From: Caballeronia udeis
Lineage (GTDB): Bacteria; Pseudomonadota; Gammaproteobacteria; Burkholderiales; Burkholderiaceae
NCBI RefSeq assembly: GCF_001544555.2
Contig: NZ_FCOK02000001.1
Location: 186,001-250,000, forward strand
Reading direction: 5' to 3'
Length of the DNA: 64,000 nt
Shown here: positions 49,279 to 58,533 of the stretch, in pieces
How positions within the stretch are numbered: the first letter of the stretch is position 1
Layout: each line of letters starts with the position of its first letter
The notes under the pieces: generated by a model
Databases searched by the model: none
The model's input: only the letters and a program-made list of their open reading frames with translations
What the model was told of the DNA's origin: nothing
Made by a program: the position numbers and the translations under genes

Positions 49279-50400
49279 TCACGCTGCCGAGAGTACCTCG
49301 ACAATCTTCCGCTGATACGCAATCCCGTCTGCGTTGAACAGATGGCAATGTTCAGGCGTCGCGCCGAGCTTCAGCATTTCGCCGCGTGAATGGCGCTCCA
49401 GCGGCGGGATGCGCGCAATTATCCCCTCCGGCGCCACGGAAGACTCCGCGTACAGATAAGCGGCATCGCCGAGCGACTCCACGGCCATCGTCTTCGATGA
49501 AACGCCGTGCTCAAGCGTTGCCGCCGTGCCCGCATGCAAATGCTCCGGACGAATCCCGACCGTTACCGCATCGCCCACCTTGGCGTTGCCCGGTTCGACG
49601 GCGGCGAGTTGCGTTTCACCCGTCGCGTACTTCACCAGGATTCCGTCGCTCAACACCTGCGTGACTTCGCCGTTCAGGAAATTCATCTTCGGCGAGCCGA
49701 TAAAACCCGCCACGAACTTGTTCTGCGGCGCGTGATAAAGCTGGTTCGGCGAACCGACCTGCTCCACGTTCCCCGCCGACAGCACCACGATCTTGTCCGC
49801 CAGCGTCATGGCTTCCACCTGATCGTGCGTCACGTAGATCATCGTGGTCTTGAGCTCGTCGTGCAGCCGCGCGAACTCCAGGCGCATCTTCACGCGCAAC
49901 GCCGCGTCGAGGTTGGACAGCGGTTCGTCGAAGAGGAACACCTTCGGCTTGCGCGTGATCGCACGGCCGATCGCCACCCGCTGACGCTGCCCGCCCGACA
50001 GTTGCTTAGGTTTCCTGTCGAGCAAATGGTCGATGTGCAGGATCTTCGCAGCCTGCTTGACGGCTGCATCGATTTCCGGCTTTTTCGTACCGGCCAGCTT
50101 CAGGCCAAAAGCCATGTTGTCGTACAGCGTCATGTGCGGATACAACGCGTACGACTGGAACACCATCGCAATCCCGCGCTTGGCCGGCTGCACGTCGTTC
50201 ACGCGCACGCCGTCGATGGTCAGGTCGCCGCCGGTGATATCTTCCAGACCGGCGATCATCCGCATCAGGGTGGATTTGCCGCAACCGCTTGGGCCCACGA
50301 ACACGACGAACTCGCCGTCGGCGATATCGAGGTTCACGCTGCGAATCACTTCGGTTTCTTCGTAGCGCTTGTTGATGTTGCGCAGATTCAGGCTTGCCAT
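49279..50400 (-). CDS. Polyol ABC transporter ATPase (SmoK/UgpC type)
   Basis: This 373-residue ATPase has Walker [10 protein letters not shown] (about residues 36-44), signature LSGGQRQR (about 134-141) and Walker [15 protein letters not shown]-terminal TOBE domain (about 240-360: [20 protein letters not shown]) is typical of MalK/UgpC/SmoK carbohydrate importers. GGAGACTCC precedes the ATG. It ends a minus-strand operon with HAD hydrolase, two permeases and a binding protein. The close family fits sorbitol/mannitol uptake, although the same group serves glycerol-3-phosphate and maltose. Confidence 0.93.
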   Translation of the reverse strand: MASLNLRNINKRYEETEVIRSVNLDIADGEFVVFVGPSGCGKSTLMRMIAGLEDITGGDLTIDGVRVNDVQPAKRGIAMVFQSYALYPHMTLYDNMAFGLKLAGTKKPEIDAAVKQAAKILHIDHLLDRKPKQLSGGQRQRVAIGRAITRKPKVFLFDEPLSNLDAALRVKMRLEFARLHDELKTTMIYVTHDQVEAMTLADKIVVLSAGNVEQVGSPNQLYHAPQNKFVAGFIGSPKMNFLNGEVTQVLSDGILVKYATGETQLAAVEPGNAKVGDAVTVGIRPEHLHAGTAATLEHGVSSKTMAVESLGDAAYLYAESSVAPEGIIARIPPLERHSRGEMLKLGATPEHCHLFNADGIAYQRKIVEVLSAA

Positions 50401-50449
50401 GATGGAGTCTCCGTCTTTAACTTGGCTTCGTTTTCTGCGAGCAAGACGC

Positions 50450-51253
50450 TCACGGCAGTTCGAAGCTTGCGTTTTGCAGCCACTGCCCGACGAGCGTGGG
50501 CAGATGCCCCATCTCGTCGAACACGACACTTGCGCCAGCACGTTTCAGCGCATCAATCTGTCCTTCAGTTGCATGACCGCCGCCCAGGAAACCGAGCACG
50601 GTCATGCCCGCCGCCGCCGCCGCGGTGACACCGGTCACGCTGTCTTCGACCACCACGCAGCGTTCGGGTGCAACCCGCATGGTCCGCGCCGCCGCGAGGT
50701 ACACGTCGGGCGCGGGTTTCGGGTTCGGCACTTTATCGGCGCAAAACAAACGTTCGCCGAAAAACCGCACGAGGCCCGTGCGGTTCAGCACGGCTTCCAC
50801 ATACGACGTAAAGCTGTTGCTCGCGCAGGCCTTGCGCAGCGGGATCGCAGCCAGTGCGGCCTCGATTCCGTCGACCGCCGGCCCTTCCACGGCCGCGGCT
50901 TCAACGACCGCCCGGATTGCATCGATCTGGGCTGCATCGAGCGTCCGGCCGAGCGCTTCAGCCGTGCGCTGCAGCACCGTTTCGATCCGCAGCCCGAGCA
51001 GCGGCGTGACGATCGGCTCGGCATCCACGCCGGGCCAGAGCGCCTCCATTTCCTGCACGAGCACGCGTCCCGCGATCGCTTCGCTGTCGATCAATACGCC
51101 GTCGCAGTCGCAGATCAGCAGATGCCCGTCGAAGGCATCGGCTGGAGCGAGCACGTCCGGTACGCCGGCTTGGGACAAGTTCAGGTTCACTGGATCAGCC
51201 TCGCGTTCCACCTCGGGTTCCACTTCCTCAGGTTCCACTTCCTCGGGTTCCAC
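50450..51253 (-). CDS. HAD-family hydrolase with repeated N terminus
   Basis: This 267-residue subfamily IA phosphatase-like protein has the catalytic [14 protein letters not shown] (Asp about 49 and 51), a Thr/Ser motif in [11 protein letters not shown], Lys in [10 protein letters not shown] and Asp in [13 protein letters not shown]. It may dephosphorylate sugar phosphates within the sorbitol/mannitol operon. The first 20 residues are VEPEE repeats encoded by a 15-bp tandem repeat, with in-frame GTG codons at 51253, 51238 and 51223 that could each start translation. The GTG at 51253 lies one base after the permease stop. Confidence 0.85.
   Translation of the reverse strand: MEPEEVEPEEVEPEVEREADPVNLNLSQAGVPDVLAPADAFDGHLLICDCDGVLIDSEAIAGRVLVQEMEALWPGVDAEPIVTPLLGLRIETVLQRTAEALGRTLDAAQIDAIRAVVEAAAVEGPAVDGIEAALAAIPLRKACASNSFTSYVEAVLNRTGLVRFFGERLFCADKVPNPKPAPDVYLAAARTMRVAPERCVVVEDSVTGVTAAAAAGMTVLGFLGGGHATEGQIDALKRAGASVVFDEMGHLPTLVGQWLQNASFELP
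51205..51253. repeat. 15-bp tandem repeat at the HAD gene start
   Basis: In gene sense the unit GTGGAACCCGAGGAA occurs about three times, with one substitution and a shortened last copy. It encodes VEPEE and contains both a GAGGA ribosome-binding-site-like string and a GTG start. The unit length is a multiple of three, so copy changes would keep the frame. Confidence 0.8.
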
Positions 51254-51254
51254 T

Positions 51255-52103
51255 TCATTTCACCGCGCCGAAGGTCAGGCCGCGCACCAGCTGCTTCTGC
51301 GACAACCAGCCGACAATCAGGATCGGCGCCACGGCAAGCAGTGAAGCTGCCGAAAGCTTCGCCCAGAACAAGCCCTCCGGACTCGAATACGACGCAATGA
51401 ACACCGTCAGCGGCGCCGCGTTCGAACTCGAGAGGTTGATGCTCCAGAACGCCTCGTTCCACGACAGGATCACGAGCAGCAACGCGGTAGAGGCAAGCCC
51501 GGGCAGCGACATCGGCATCAGCAGATAGATGATTTCCTGCCATGTCGCCGCGCCGTCAATACGCCCCGCTTCCAGGATGTCACGCGGGATTTCGTTGAAG
51601 TACGTGTAGGACATCCAGACGGCGATCGGCAGGTTGATCAGCGTGTAGACAATGATCAAACCCCACACCGTGTCGAGCATGCCGGTGTTTTTCCACAGCA
51701 GGTAGATAGGCACGAGCACGCCCACCGACGGCATCATCTTCGTCGAGAGCATCCACAGCAGCACTTTCTGCGTTTTCCTGGTCGGGAAGAACGCCATTGC
51801 GTAGGCGCACGGCACGGCGAACAGCAAGCAGATCACCGTGACGCCGACCGAGATCAGGATGGAGTTCCACGCAAACGCAAAGTAGTTACTGCGCGCGAAC
51901 ACCTCGCGGAAACTGTCGAGCGTGGGTGTAAAGATCAGCGACGACGAATACGCCTGCTGCTCGGTCTTGAACGCCGTGATGGTCATCCAGAAGATCGGGA
52001 AAAACAGCAGCAGCGCGAACAGCCACGCGATCACACCCAGCACGCCACGCTTGAGCGTGTCGAGGATCGGCACGGACGTTGTTGCGGTAACGGGATGGCT
52101 CAT
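51255..52103 (-). CDS. Polyol ABC transporter permease (SmoG/MalG type)
   Basis: This 282-residue permease has about six membrane helices (LGVIAWLFALLLFFPIFWMTI first) and the EAA loop IPRDILEAGRIDGAATWQEIIYLLMPMSLPG (about residues 165-195), by which MalG-like proteins meet the ATPase. AAGGGGAG precedes the ATG. It overlaps the upstream permease by 4 bp and ends one base before the HAD gene. It carries a sugar alcohol with the binding protein at 53151, by homology to SmoG/MtlG. Confidence 0.93.
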   Translation of the reverse strand: MSHPVTATTSVPILDTLKRGVLGVIAWLFALLLFFPIFWMTITAFKTEQQAYSSSLIFTPTLDSFREVFARSNYFAFAWNSILISVGVTVICLLFAVPCAYAMAFFPTRKTQKVLLWMLSTKMMPSVGVLVPIYLLWKNTGMLDTVWGLIIVYTLINLPIAVWMSYTYFNEIPRDILEAGRIDGAATWQEIIYLLMPMSLPGLASTALLLVILSWNEAFWSINLSSSNAAPLTVFIASYSSPEGLFWAKLSAASLLAVAPILIVGWLSQKQLVRGLTFGAVK

Positions 52104-53035
52104 GATTCGTACTCCCCTTTCAGGTTCTTCGCGAGCATGCGCACCAGGAAGAATGCAACGACGTTCGCCAGCACGACCGCCAGAATGCCGCCGGCAGAAG
52201 CCAGGCCGACGTCGAATTGCTGCAGGCCAAGCGCGTAGATCAAGTACGACAGGATGGTGGTCGCGGTGCCTGGGCCGCCGCCGGTCGTCGTGTAGATTTC
52301 AGCGAAGATGGAGAGCAGGAAAATGGTTTCCATCATCACCACCACGGCAATCGCGCGCTTCAAGTGCGGCAGCGTGATGTAGAAGAACATGGAGATCGCA
52401 CCCGCGCCGTCAATGCGCGCCGCTTCCTTCTGCTCCTGGTCCAGCGACTGGATCGCCGTGAAGAGAATCAGGAACGCGAACGGCAGCCACTGCCATGCAA
52501 CGATCACGATCACCGCGAAGAGCGGATAGTTGCCAAACCAGTCGATCGGCTGGAGCCCCAACGCCCGCATCAACTGCGCTATCAGCCCATACACCGGATG
52601 CAGGATCATGTTCTTCCAGATCAGCGCGCTGACTGTAGGCATGACGAAGAACGGTGCGATCACCAGCAGCCGCGCAATACCCTGACCGTAGAACTTGCGG
52701 TCGAACAGCACGGCAAGCAGCACGCCGCCGATCACGGTAATCAGCAACACCGATCCGATCAGGGTCAGCGTGTGAACAATCGACGGCAGGAAGGCCGGAT
52801 CAGTGGCCAGGAACTCATAGTTATCGATGCCGGCAAACCCTTTGACATCGGGGTTGAGCAGGTTGTATCGGGAGAACGAATACCAGATGGTCATCGCAAG
52901 CGGGATGGCCATCCACAGGAACAGTACGGCGGTCGACGGCATGATGAGCCAGCGGACCGACTTCGCGCGTCTCTTGTCGCGCGCTGCGGCGGATTCCGCG
53001 TAACCGTCTGTGAGGGGGGGATTAAGTTGACTCAT
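52100..53035 (-). CDS. Polyol ABC transporter permease (SmoF/MalF type)
   Basis: This 311-residue permease has about six helices (LIMPSTAVLFLWMAIPLAMTIWYSF near residues 30-54) and the EAA loop EQKEAARIDGAGAISMFFYITLPHLKRAI (about 210-238). It forms a heterodimer with the next gene product. The gene lies 115 bp after the binding protein and overlaps its partner by 4 bp. The arrangement binding protein-F-G-(HAD)-K copies the smo/mtl operons of Rhodobacter and Pseudomonas. Confidence 0.93.
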   Translation of the reverse strand: MSQLNPPLTDGYAESAAARDKRRAKSVRWLIMPSTAVLFLWMAIPLAMTIWYSFSRYNLLNPDVKGFAGIDNYEFLATDPAFLPSIVHTLTLIGSVLLITVIGGVLLAVLFDRKFYGQGIARLLVIAPFFVMPTVSALIWKNMILHPVYGLIAQLMRALGLQPIDWFGNYPLFAVIVIVAWQWLPFAFLILFTAIQSLDQEQKEAARIDGAGAISMFFYITLPHLKRAIAVVVMMETIFLLSIFAEIYTTTGGGPGTATTILSYLIYALGLQQFDVGLASAGGILAVVLANVVAFFLVRMLAKNLKGEYES

Positions 53036-53150
53036 GATCGTGTCACCTCTCGATGATGATGCGCAGGCCGCGCGCTTGACGCTTCTTCACAGAAGCGGCG
53101 CGGCCCGCTGTCCTACATTAGGCGCAACAAGTTACTGCTGCTTCGGGTCC

Positions 53151-54494
53151 TTACTTCTGGTACCCGGCCTGCTTCACGGCACGATTGGCTGCGGCGTTGC
53201 CCGCAGTCAATGCGGCATCAACAGTCGTCTGTCCGGCGACCACACCGGCGATCGACTGGCCGACCACGGTACCGAACGACTGGAATTCAGGAATCCCGAC
53301 GAACTGGACACCGGTGTACGGCACCTTTTTCAGCGTTGCATCGGTCGGGCTTGCCGATTCGATTGCGCTCAGCACGAAGTCGCCGAACGGCGCCGCTTTC
53401 TTGTATTCCGGATTGGCGTAGGTCGACTTGCGCGTGCCCGGGGGAACCGAGGCCCAGCCTTCGTCCTTGGCAGCCAGTTCGATGTACTCCTTCGATGTAG
53501 CCCACATTGCGAACTTCTTCGCAGCGTCTTGCGACTTCGAGGTCTTCGGAATCGCGAGCGACCACGACCACAACCAGTGCGAACCCTTCGGCGTAACCTC
53601 GACCGGCGCTGCCGCGAAGCCAATCTTGTCAGCCACCTGCGACTGAGCCTTGTTGTACAACATGCCGGCCGCGACCGTGGCGTCGATCCACATCGCGCAC
53701 TTGCCCGAGGACATCAGCGTCAGGTTCTCGTTGAAGCCATTCGAGCTGGCTCCCGGCGGCCCGTCTTTCTTCAGCAGGTCCGAGTAGAACGTGAGAGCCT
53801 TGTGCCATTCCGGGGTATCGAGCTGGGCCTGCCACTTCTCGTCGAACCAGCGGCCGCCGAACGTATTCACGACCGTCGAGAAGAACGCCATGTTCTCGCC
53901 CCAGCCCGCTTTGCCGCGCAGGCAAATGCCGTACTGCTCCTTGGATTTGTCGGTGAGCTTGTCGGCGAATTGCCTGATCTGGTCGTAGGTCGGCTGATCG
54001 GGCATCTTCAGGCCGGCGGCATCGAACAGGTCCTTGCGGTAAAACGTCATCGAGCTTTCAACATAGAACGGCAACGCATACAACTGGCCGTTATACGAGA
54101 GGCCGTCGCGAGCCGTCTTCACCACGTCGTCGAGATCGTAGCTGGCCGGCAGGTTGGTCATGGGCGCGAGCCAGCCGCGCTTGCCCCACTGCGGCGCTTC
54201 ATACGTGCCGATCGCCATCACGTCGAACTGGCCGCTGTTCGTGGTGATGTCGGTGGTGGCGCGCTGACGCAGCACGTTTTCTTCAAGAATGACCCACTTC
54301 AGCTGAATGTCAGGATTCGCTTTTTCGAATGCCGGCGACAGCTTCTTCAACTCGATCATGTCCGGGTTGTTGAGCGTGGCGATTGTCACGGTCGCGGCCT
54401 TGGCGGCGATTGGCGCAATCGCCGCAAGGGCGAATGCAGCGAATGCGAGCGAGCGTATCGGCAGGGTCTTGAGGGTGAAGTTGGCGCGTTTCAT
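53151..54494 (-). CDS. Polyol ABC transporter substrate-binding protein (SmoE/MtlE type)
   Basis: This 447-residue family 1 binding protein has a Sec signal peptide (SLAFAAFALAAIAPIAAKA, cleavage after AKA near residue 33). The mature N terminus ATVTIATLNNPDMIELKKLS is characteristic of sorbitol/mannitol-binding SmoE/MtlE. Later blocks (FDVMAIGTYEAPQWGKRGWLAPM, ALPFYVESSMTFYRKDLFDAAG) are typical too. It lies 168 bp downstream of the sorbitol dehydrogenase-like gene. The order here supports mannitol, sorbitol or arabitol uptake. Confidence 0.93.
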   Translation of the reverse strand: MKRANFTLKTLPIRSLAFAAFALAAIAPIAAKAATVTIATLNNPDMIELKKLSPAFEKANPDIQLKWVILEENVLRQRATTDITTNSGQFDVMAIGTYEAPQWGKRGWLAPMTNLPASYDLDDVVKTARDGLSYNGQLYALPFYVESSMTFYRKDLFDAAGLKMPDQPTYDQIRQFADKLTDKSKEQYGICLRGKAGWGENMAFFSTVVNTFGGRWFDEKWQAQLDTPEWHKALTFYSDLLKKDGPPGASSNGFNENLTLMSSGKCAMWIDATVAAGMLYNKAQSQVADKIGFAAAPVEVTPKGSHWLWSWSLAIPKTSKSQDAAKKFAMWATSKEYIELAAKDEGWASVPPGTRKSTYANPEYKKAAPFGDFVLSAIESASPTDATLKKVPYTGVQFVGIPEFQSFGTVVGQSIAGVVAGQTTVDAALTAGNAAANRAVKQAGYQK

Positions 54495-54662
54495 GTTGTT
54501 TCGTCTCCTTTATCGTTAGCACGGGCGCTGGTCTTGCGTTGCGTTGCTTGAAGCAGTCGATACTCGGGTAATACAGGTGCTGCTTTAACTACTTTCGCTA
54601 ATGATCTTCACCGCGGTGGCTTGGGATGCTTGCGTGCGTTTGCACGTCTGCAAGGCGAGCCC

Positions 54663-55436
54663 TCAACTCATCCAGTTGCCGCCGTCCACGTTCAGTGTCT
54701 GTGCCGTGATGTAGTCCGAATCCGCTGAAACGAGGAACAGTGCCGCGCCCGTCAGGTCGTTCGGGAGGCCCATGCGGCCTAGCGGCACGGCCTCGCCGAC
54801 CAGCCGTTTCTTCTCGCCGAGCGGGCGGTTTTCGTACTTCGCGAAGAGCGCGTCGACCGTCTCCCACATGGGGGTATCGACAACACCCGGTGCGATGCTG
54901 TTCACGTTGATGCCATGCTTGGCGAGCCCCAACGCGGCTGATTGCGTGTAGCTGATCACGGCGGCTTTGGTTGCGCAATAGTGGGAAACTAGCGCCTCGC
55001 CGCGACGCCCGGCCTGCGACGACATGTTCACGATCTTGCCGCCACGGCCCTGCTCCACCATGCGCTGCGCGACGAGTTGCATCAGGAAGAACATGCCCTT
55101 CACGTTGACCGAGAAGAGGCGGTCGAAGATGTCCCAGGATTCGTCGAGGATCGGGCGCATGTCGAAGAGCGCCGCGTTATTGAACAGGATGTCGATGCCG
55201 CCAAACTTCTCGACGGTGGTCGAGACAATGCGCTCCAGGTCTTCGCGCTTCGTGACGTCGGCCTTCAAAGCCAGCACACGCCCGGCGCTTTCCGGGAAAC
55301 GCTGCGCCAACTCGGTTTCGTCCTTCAGATCGACGACGACGACTTTCGCGCCCTCGTCCAGAAATCGTTTCGTTACCGCTTCGCCAATCCCGCTGGCCGC
55401 ACCCGTCACGATAGCTACCTTGTCCTGCAATCTCAC
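54663..55436 (-). CDS. Sorbitol dehydrogenase-like SDR (SmoS type)
   Basis: This 257-residue short-chain dehydrogenase has TGAASGIGE (about residues 12-20), NNAA, catalytic Ser in NMSSQAG and YCATK (about 153-157). The C-terminal block GVVDTPMWETVDALFAKYENRPLG and LNVDGGNWMS closely resembles Rhodobacter SmoS, which oxidises sorbitol to fructose. The GTG at 55436 follows GGAGACAGCC and gives the family length; the frame is open to 55640 without conserved sequence. It is the first gene of the smo-like operon. Confidence 0.9.
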   Translation of the reverse strand: MRLQDKVAIVTGAASGIGEAVTKRFLDEGAKVVVVDLKDETELAQRFPESAGRVLALKADVTKREDLERIVSTTVEKFGGIDILFNNAALFDMRPILDESWDIFDRLFSVNVKGMFFLMQLVAQRMVEQGRGGKIVNMSSQAGRRGEALVSHYCATKAAVISYTQSAALGLAKHGINVNSIAPGVVDTPMWETVDALFAKYENRPLGEKKRLVGEAVPLGRMGLPNDLTGAALFLVSADSDYITAQTLNVDGGNWMS

Positions 55437-55820
55437 GGCTGTCTCCGGTTCGTCCCTGATTCGACTTGCTGAAAAAAAACGCTCGGTTGACACGCGGCAT
55501 GGTGAGCGAACGCTCTTTGCGCGATCAATTGCTCTCTGCGTGGTCGAATGATCGGTGAGGTGTGAGGCGGTGTCAAGGCACGCCGCCATGTTTCGATGCT
55601 GCGACGCGCAAAGCACCTCAAAACTGCGGGAAAACCCCAACCAGCGTGGGTTTGCGGGTTATCGGAGGACACCCGGAAAGGCGTTCGTCATGTGCCTGCG
55701 GATGCAAAATACAGTGATACGTTATATCATCACGATCGATTCGGGCGGTCGTAGCCGTGCACGCAAAACGCGAACGCTACCCACCCGTCGGCCTCTTTCC
55801 ACCCCATTCCAGGAAACACC
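55437..55820. other. Divergent intergenic region between the smo-like operon and znuA
   Basis: These 384 bp hold the promoters of two divergent units. The Zur-like box at 55721 is the only site I can define. A T-rich run lies near 55470 on the minus side. Confidence 0.5.
55721..55733. promoter_or_regulatory. Zur-like operator upstream of znuA
   Basis: GTTATATCATCAC matches the Zur half-site pattern GTTATAT-AT-AAC in all but one of the fixed positions. It lies 88-100 bp before the znuA start codon, within an AT-rich stretch that could include the -10 region. Zinc-dependent repression of znuACB by Zur is the usual arrangement in Proteobacteria; here it is inferred from the match. Confidence 0.6.
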
Positions 55821-56717
55821 ATGAGCAAACTTGCCGCCGCCATCCTGACCTGCGCCGCTCTCTTATCTGCCAGCTTTTGCGGCACAGCCACGGCGCAGAC
55901 GGCGTCTACAGGCGTGGTGCCGGTGGTCGCGGCCGAGAATTTCTACGGCGATGTCGTGCGCCAGCTCGGCGGCACTCATGTCCAGGTGACGAGCATCCTG
56001 AGCAACCCCGACGAAGATCCGCATCTGTTCGAAGCCAGCCCAAAGACCGCGCGCGCGTTGCAGAATGCGGTGCTTGTCGTGTATAACGGCGCCGATTACG
56101 ATCCGTGGATGGACAAGCTGCTGTCGGCGTCGAAGGGCAAGGGGCGCACGACTATCGTCGCGGCGCAACTGATGGGCAGGAAATCCGGCGATAATCCGCA
56201 TCTCTGGTATGACCCGGCGACCATGCCGACGGTGGCGAAAGCAGTGAGCCAGTATCTGGTCCAGGCGGACCCGGCGCACAAGGCTGACTACGATGCGCGC
56301 CTCGCGACGTTCCTGGCGTCGGTGAAACCCATCGACGACAAGGTCGCCGCGCTCAAGAGCCAGTACAAGGGCGTACCCGTGACGGCGACGGAGCCGGTGT
56401 TCGGTTATATGTCGGATGCGATCGGCCTCGACATGCGTAACAACAGCTTCCAGCTCGCCGCGATGAACAACACGGAACCAAGCGCGACGGATATTGCCGC
56501 GTTCGAAAAAGATCTGCGCGAGCGCCGCGTGCACGTGCTGATCTATAACAGCCAGGCTACGGAAGCACTCACGAAGCGCATGTTGAAAGTCGCCCACGAT
56601 TCACACGTGCCGAGCATCAGCGTCACCGAGACGCTGCCCGCCGGCAAGACCTTCCAGACATGGATGACGTCGCAGCTCGACGCGTTGTCGGTTGCGCTGC
56701 AGGGAAAAACACAATGA
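55821..56717 (+). CDS. znuA: Zinc/metal ABC transporter substrate-binding protein
   Basis: This 298-residue cluster 9 binding protein has a Sec signal peptide (LAAAILTCAALLSASFCGTATA, about residues 3-24). Metal-ligand His are in DPHLFEASP (about 71-79) and DNPHLWYDP (about 129-137), a third ligand candidate in VTATEPVFGYM, and an Asp/Asn-rich end VTETLPAG. It lacks the long His/Asp-rich loop common in ZnuA; the transporter's His-rich sequence is instead on the ATPase. Zinc is the likely metal, and manganese is possible. It begins the znuACB operon under a Zur-like box. Confidence 0.9.
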   Translation: MSKLAAAILTCAALLSASFCGTATAQTASTGVVPVVAAENFYGDVVRQLGGTHVQVTSILSNPDEDPHLFEASPKTARALQNAVLVVYNGADYDPWMDKLLSASKGKGRTTIVAAQLMGRKSGDNPHLWYDPATMPTVAKAVSQYLVQADPAHKADYDARLATFLASVKPIDDKVAALKSQYKGVPVTATEPVFGYMSDAIGLDMRNNSFQLAAMNNTEPSATDIAAFEKDLRERRVHVLIYNSQATEALTKRMLKVAHDSHVPSISVTETLPAGKTFQTWMTSQLDALSVALQGKTQ

Positions 56718-56760
56718 CGGGATGTGGCAGTAGCAAAATCGCGCTTTCGGGCGCATTGCA

Positions 56761-57702
56761 ATGACGGCTCCGGACCCGGGTTCAGCACGAGGTAAAGCGG
56801 GCGCGCTGGAAGTCGAACACGTTGCGCTCGAACTCGGCGGACGGCCGATCCTGAAGGACGCCAGCTTTACCGTCGCGGCGGGAGAGTTTATCGGCGTGCT
56901 GGGTCCGAACGGCGCCGGCAAGACCACGCTGATGCGCGCGATGCTGGGGTTGTTGCCGTTATCGAAGGGCGCGATTCGCGTGAACGGTGCACCGGTCGTA
57001 CGCGGCAATCCGTCGATTGGCTACATGCCGCAAACGCGCAGCGGTCTTGCCGGCCGGCATGTGCGCGGCCGCGACTTCGTCGCCATGGCTGCTAATGGGC
57101 ACCGCTGGGGCCTGCCGCTCGCGAACGCCGCGGCACGTGCCGATGTCGACCGCGTGCTCGATCTGGTCGGCGCCCGGACGCTCGCCATGCGGCCGTTGTC
57201 CGAGTTGTCGGGCGGCGAACGGCAGCGTTTGCTGCTTGCACAATGTCTGCTTGGCGACCCGAAACTCCTGCTCCTCGACGAACCCCTGATCAGTCTCGAC
57301 CCGCGTCATCAAACCGGCGTGGTCGATCTCGTGCGCAGCGTGCAGCGTGAACTCGGCATTACCGTGCTGTTCTCCGCGCACGAACTCAATCCGCTGCTCA
57401 ACTCCATCGACCGTGTGCTGTATCTCGGCAATGGAAGTGCGGCGCTCGGTACGATCGATGAAGTCATCACGAAGCCGGTTTTATCGCAGCTATATGGATC
57501 GCCCATCGACGTGATGCGCGTGAACGGCCGCATCTTCGTGATGGCGGGCGACGTGGAAGTCGACAAGCTCGATCACGCGCACGAAGACGGTCCCGAAGGC
57601 CACTCTCATTCCCACGATCACGACCACGCTCAAGGCCACGGCCACGGCCACGGCCACGGTCACGCTCATCACCACACCGGAACGCATTCCCACGATGTTT
57701 GA
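56761..57702 (+). CDS. znuC: Zinc/metal ABC transporter ATPase with His-rich tail
   Basis: This 313-residue ATPase has Walker A GPNGAGKTT (about residues 43-51), signature LSGGERQR and Walker B LLLLDEPLISLD (about 170-181). The last 40 residues are rich in His, with DHDHAQGHGHGHGHGHAHHH, giving about 15-20 His that could bind zinc near the cytoplasmic face. Such tails are unusual on ZnuC. It starts 43 bp after znuA, with a weak ribosome-binding site, and overlaps znuB by 8 bp. Confidence 0.9.
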   Translation: MTAPDPGSARGKAGALEVEHVALELGGRPILKDASFTVAAGEFIGVLGPNGAGKTTLMRAMLGLLPLSKGAIRVNGAPVVRGNPSIGYMPQTRSGLAGRHVRGRDFVAMAANGHRWGLPLANAAARADVDRVLDLVGARTLAMRPLSELSGGERQRLLLAQCLLGDPKLLLLDEPLISLDPRHQTGVVDLVRSVQRELGITVLFSAHELNPLLNSIDRVLYLGNGSAALGTIDEVITKPVLSQLYGSPIDVMRVNGRIFVMAGDVEVDKLDHAHEDGPEGHSHSHDHDHAQGHGHGHGHGHAHHHTGTHSHDV

Positions 57703-58477
57703 ATACGAGTTCATGCAAAACGCCTTCGTGGCGTCGGGGATTGTCGCGGTGCTGGCGGGCGTGGTCGGCTACTTCCTTGTGTTGCGCGGCCAGACCTTCG
57801 CGGGTCACGCGTTATCGCACGTGGGTTTCACCGGTGCGACCGGCGCGGTGCTGGCCGGCGTGTCGCCGCTCTGGGGCATGATCGGCTTCACGCTCGCGGC
57901 GGGTATCGGCATGGGCGCGCTCGGCGAAAAGCTCGCTGGACGCGATGTCGCTATCGGCGTGATCCTGACGTTGTCGCTGGGCTTCGGCTTGCTGTTCCTG
58001 CACTTCTTCACCGCGTACGCCAGCCAGGCGACCGCGCTGCTGTTCGGCAATGTGCTCGGTGTGAGCCATGAAACGCTGGTGGTGCTCCTCGGGCTCGCGG
58101 TGGTCAGCCTTGGCGCGCTCGCGATCATCATGCGGCCGTTGTTGTTCGCTTCGCTGCAACCGGAACTGGCCGAAGCCAAAGGGGTGTCATTGCGCCTCAT
58201 GTCCATCCTGTTCCTTGCGATCACGGCGCTGGCGGTGGCGGCATCGACGCAGATAGTGGGCGTTTTGCTGGTCTTCGCGTTGATGGTGGGACCGGCTGCG
58301 GCGGCTCAGAACGTAGCGACGCGGTTGTCCACCGGCGTGCTGCTGGCGGCGGTTTTCGCGCTCGCGCAGGCGTGGTTGGGGTTGACGCTGGCGTATTACA
58401 CCGACTGGCCAACCAGCTTCTGGATCACGATCCTGGCGGCGGGGGTGTATGGATTGAGTTTGTTGGGGCGGAGATGA
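57695..58477 (+). CDS. znuB: Zinc/metal ABC transporter permease
   Basis: This 260-residue cluster 9 permease has about seven to eight membrane helices (AFVASGIVAVLAGVVGYFLVL first) and the family block GHALSHVGFTGATGAVL (about residues 36-52). The last gene of the operon, it overlaps znuC by 8 bp. Past its stop lies a short stem (AAGCGC/GCGCTT, 58503-58518) between convergent genes, possibly a weak terminator. Confidence 0.92.
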   Translation: MFEYEFMQNAFVASGIVAVLAGVVGYFLVLRGQTFAGHALSHVGFTGATGAVLAGVSPLWGMIGFTLAAGIGMGALGEKLAGRDVAIGVILTLSLGFGLLFLHFFTAYASQATALLFGNVLGVSHETLVVLLGLAVVSLGALAIIMRPLLFASLQPELAEAKGVSLRLMSILFLAITALAVAASTQIVGVLLVFALMVGPAAAAQNVATRLSTGVLLAAVFALAQAWLGLTLAYYTDWPTSFWITILAAGVYGLSLLGRR

Positions 58478-58533
58478 AGTTGGACGTGAACGATGAAAGC
58501 GAAAGCGCACACGCGCTTCCACGTGATCCACTC

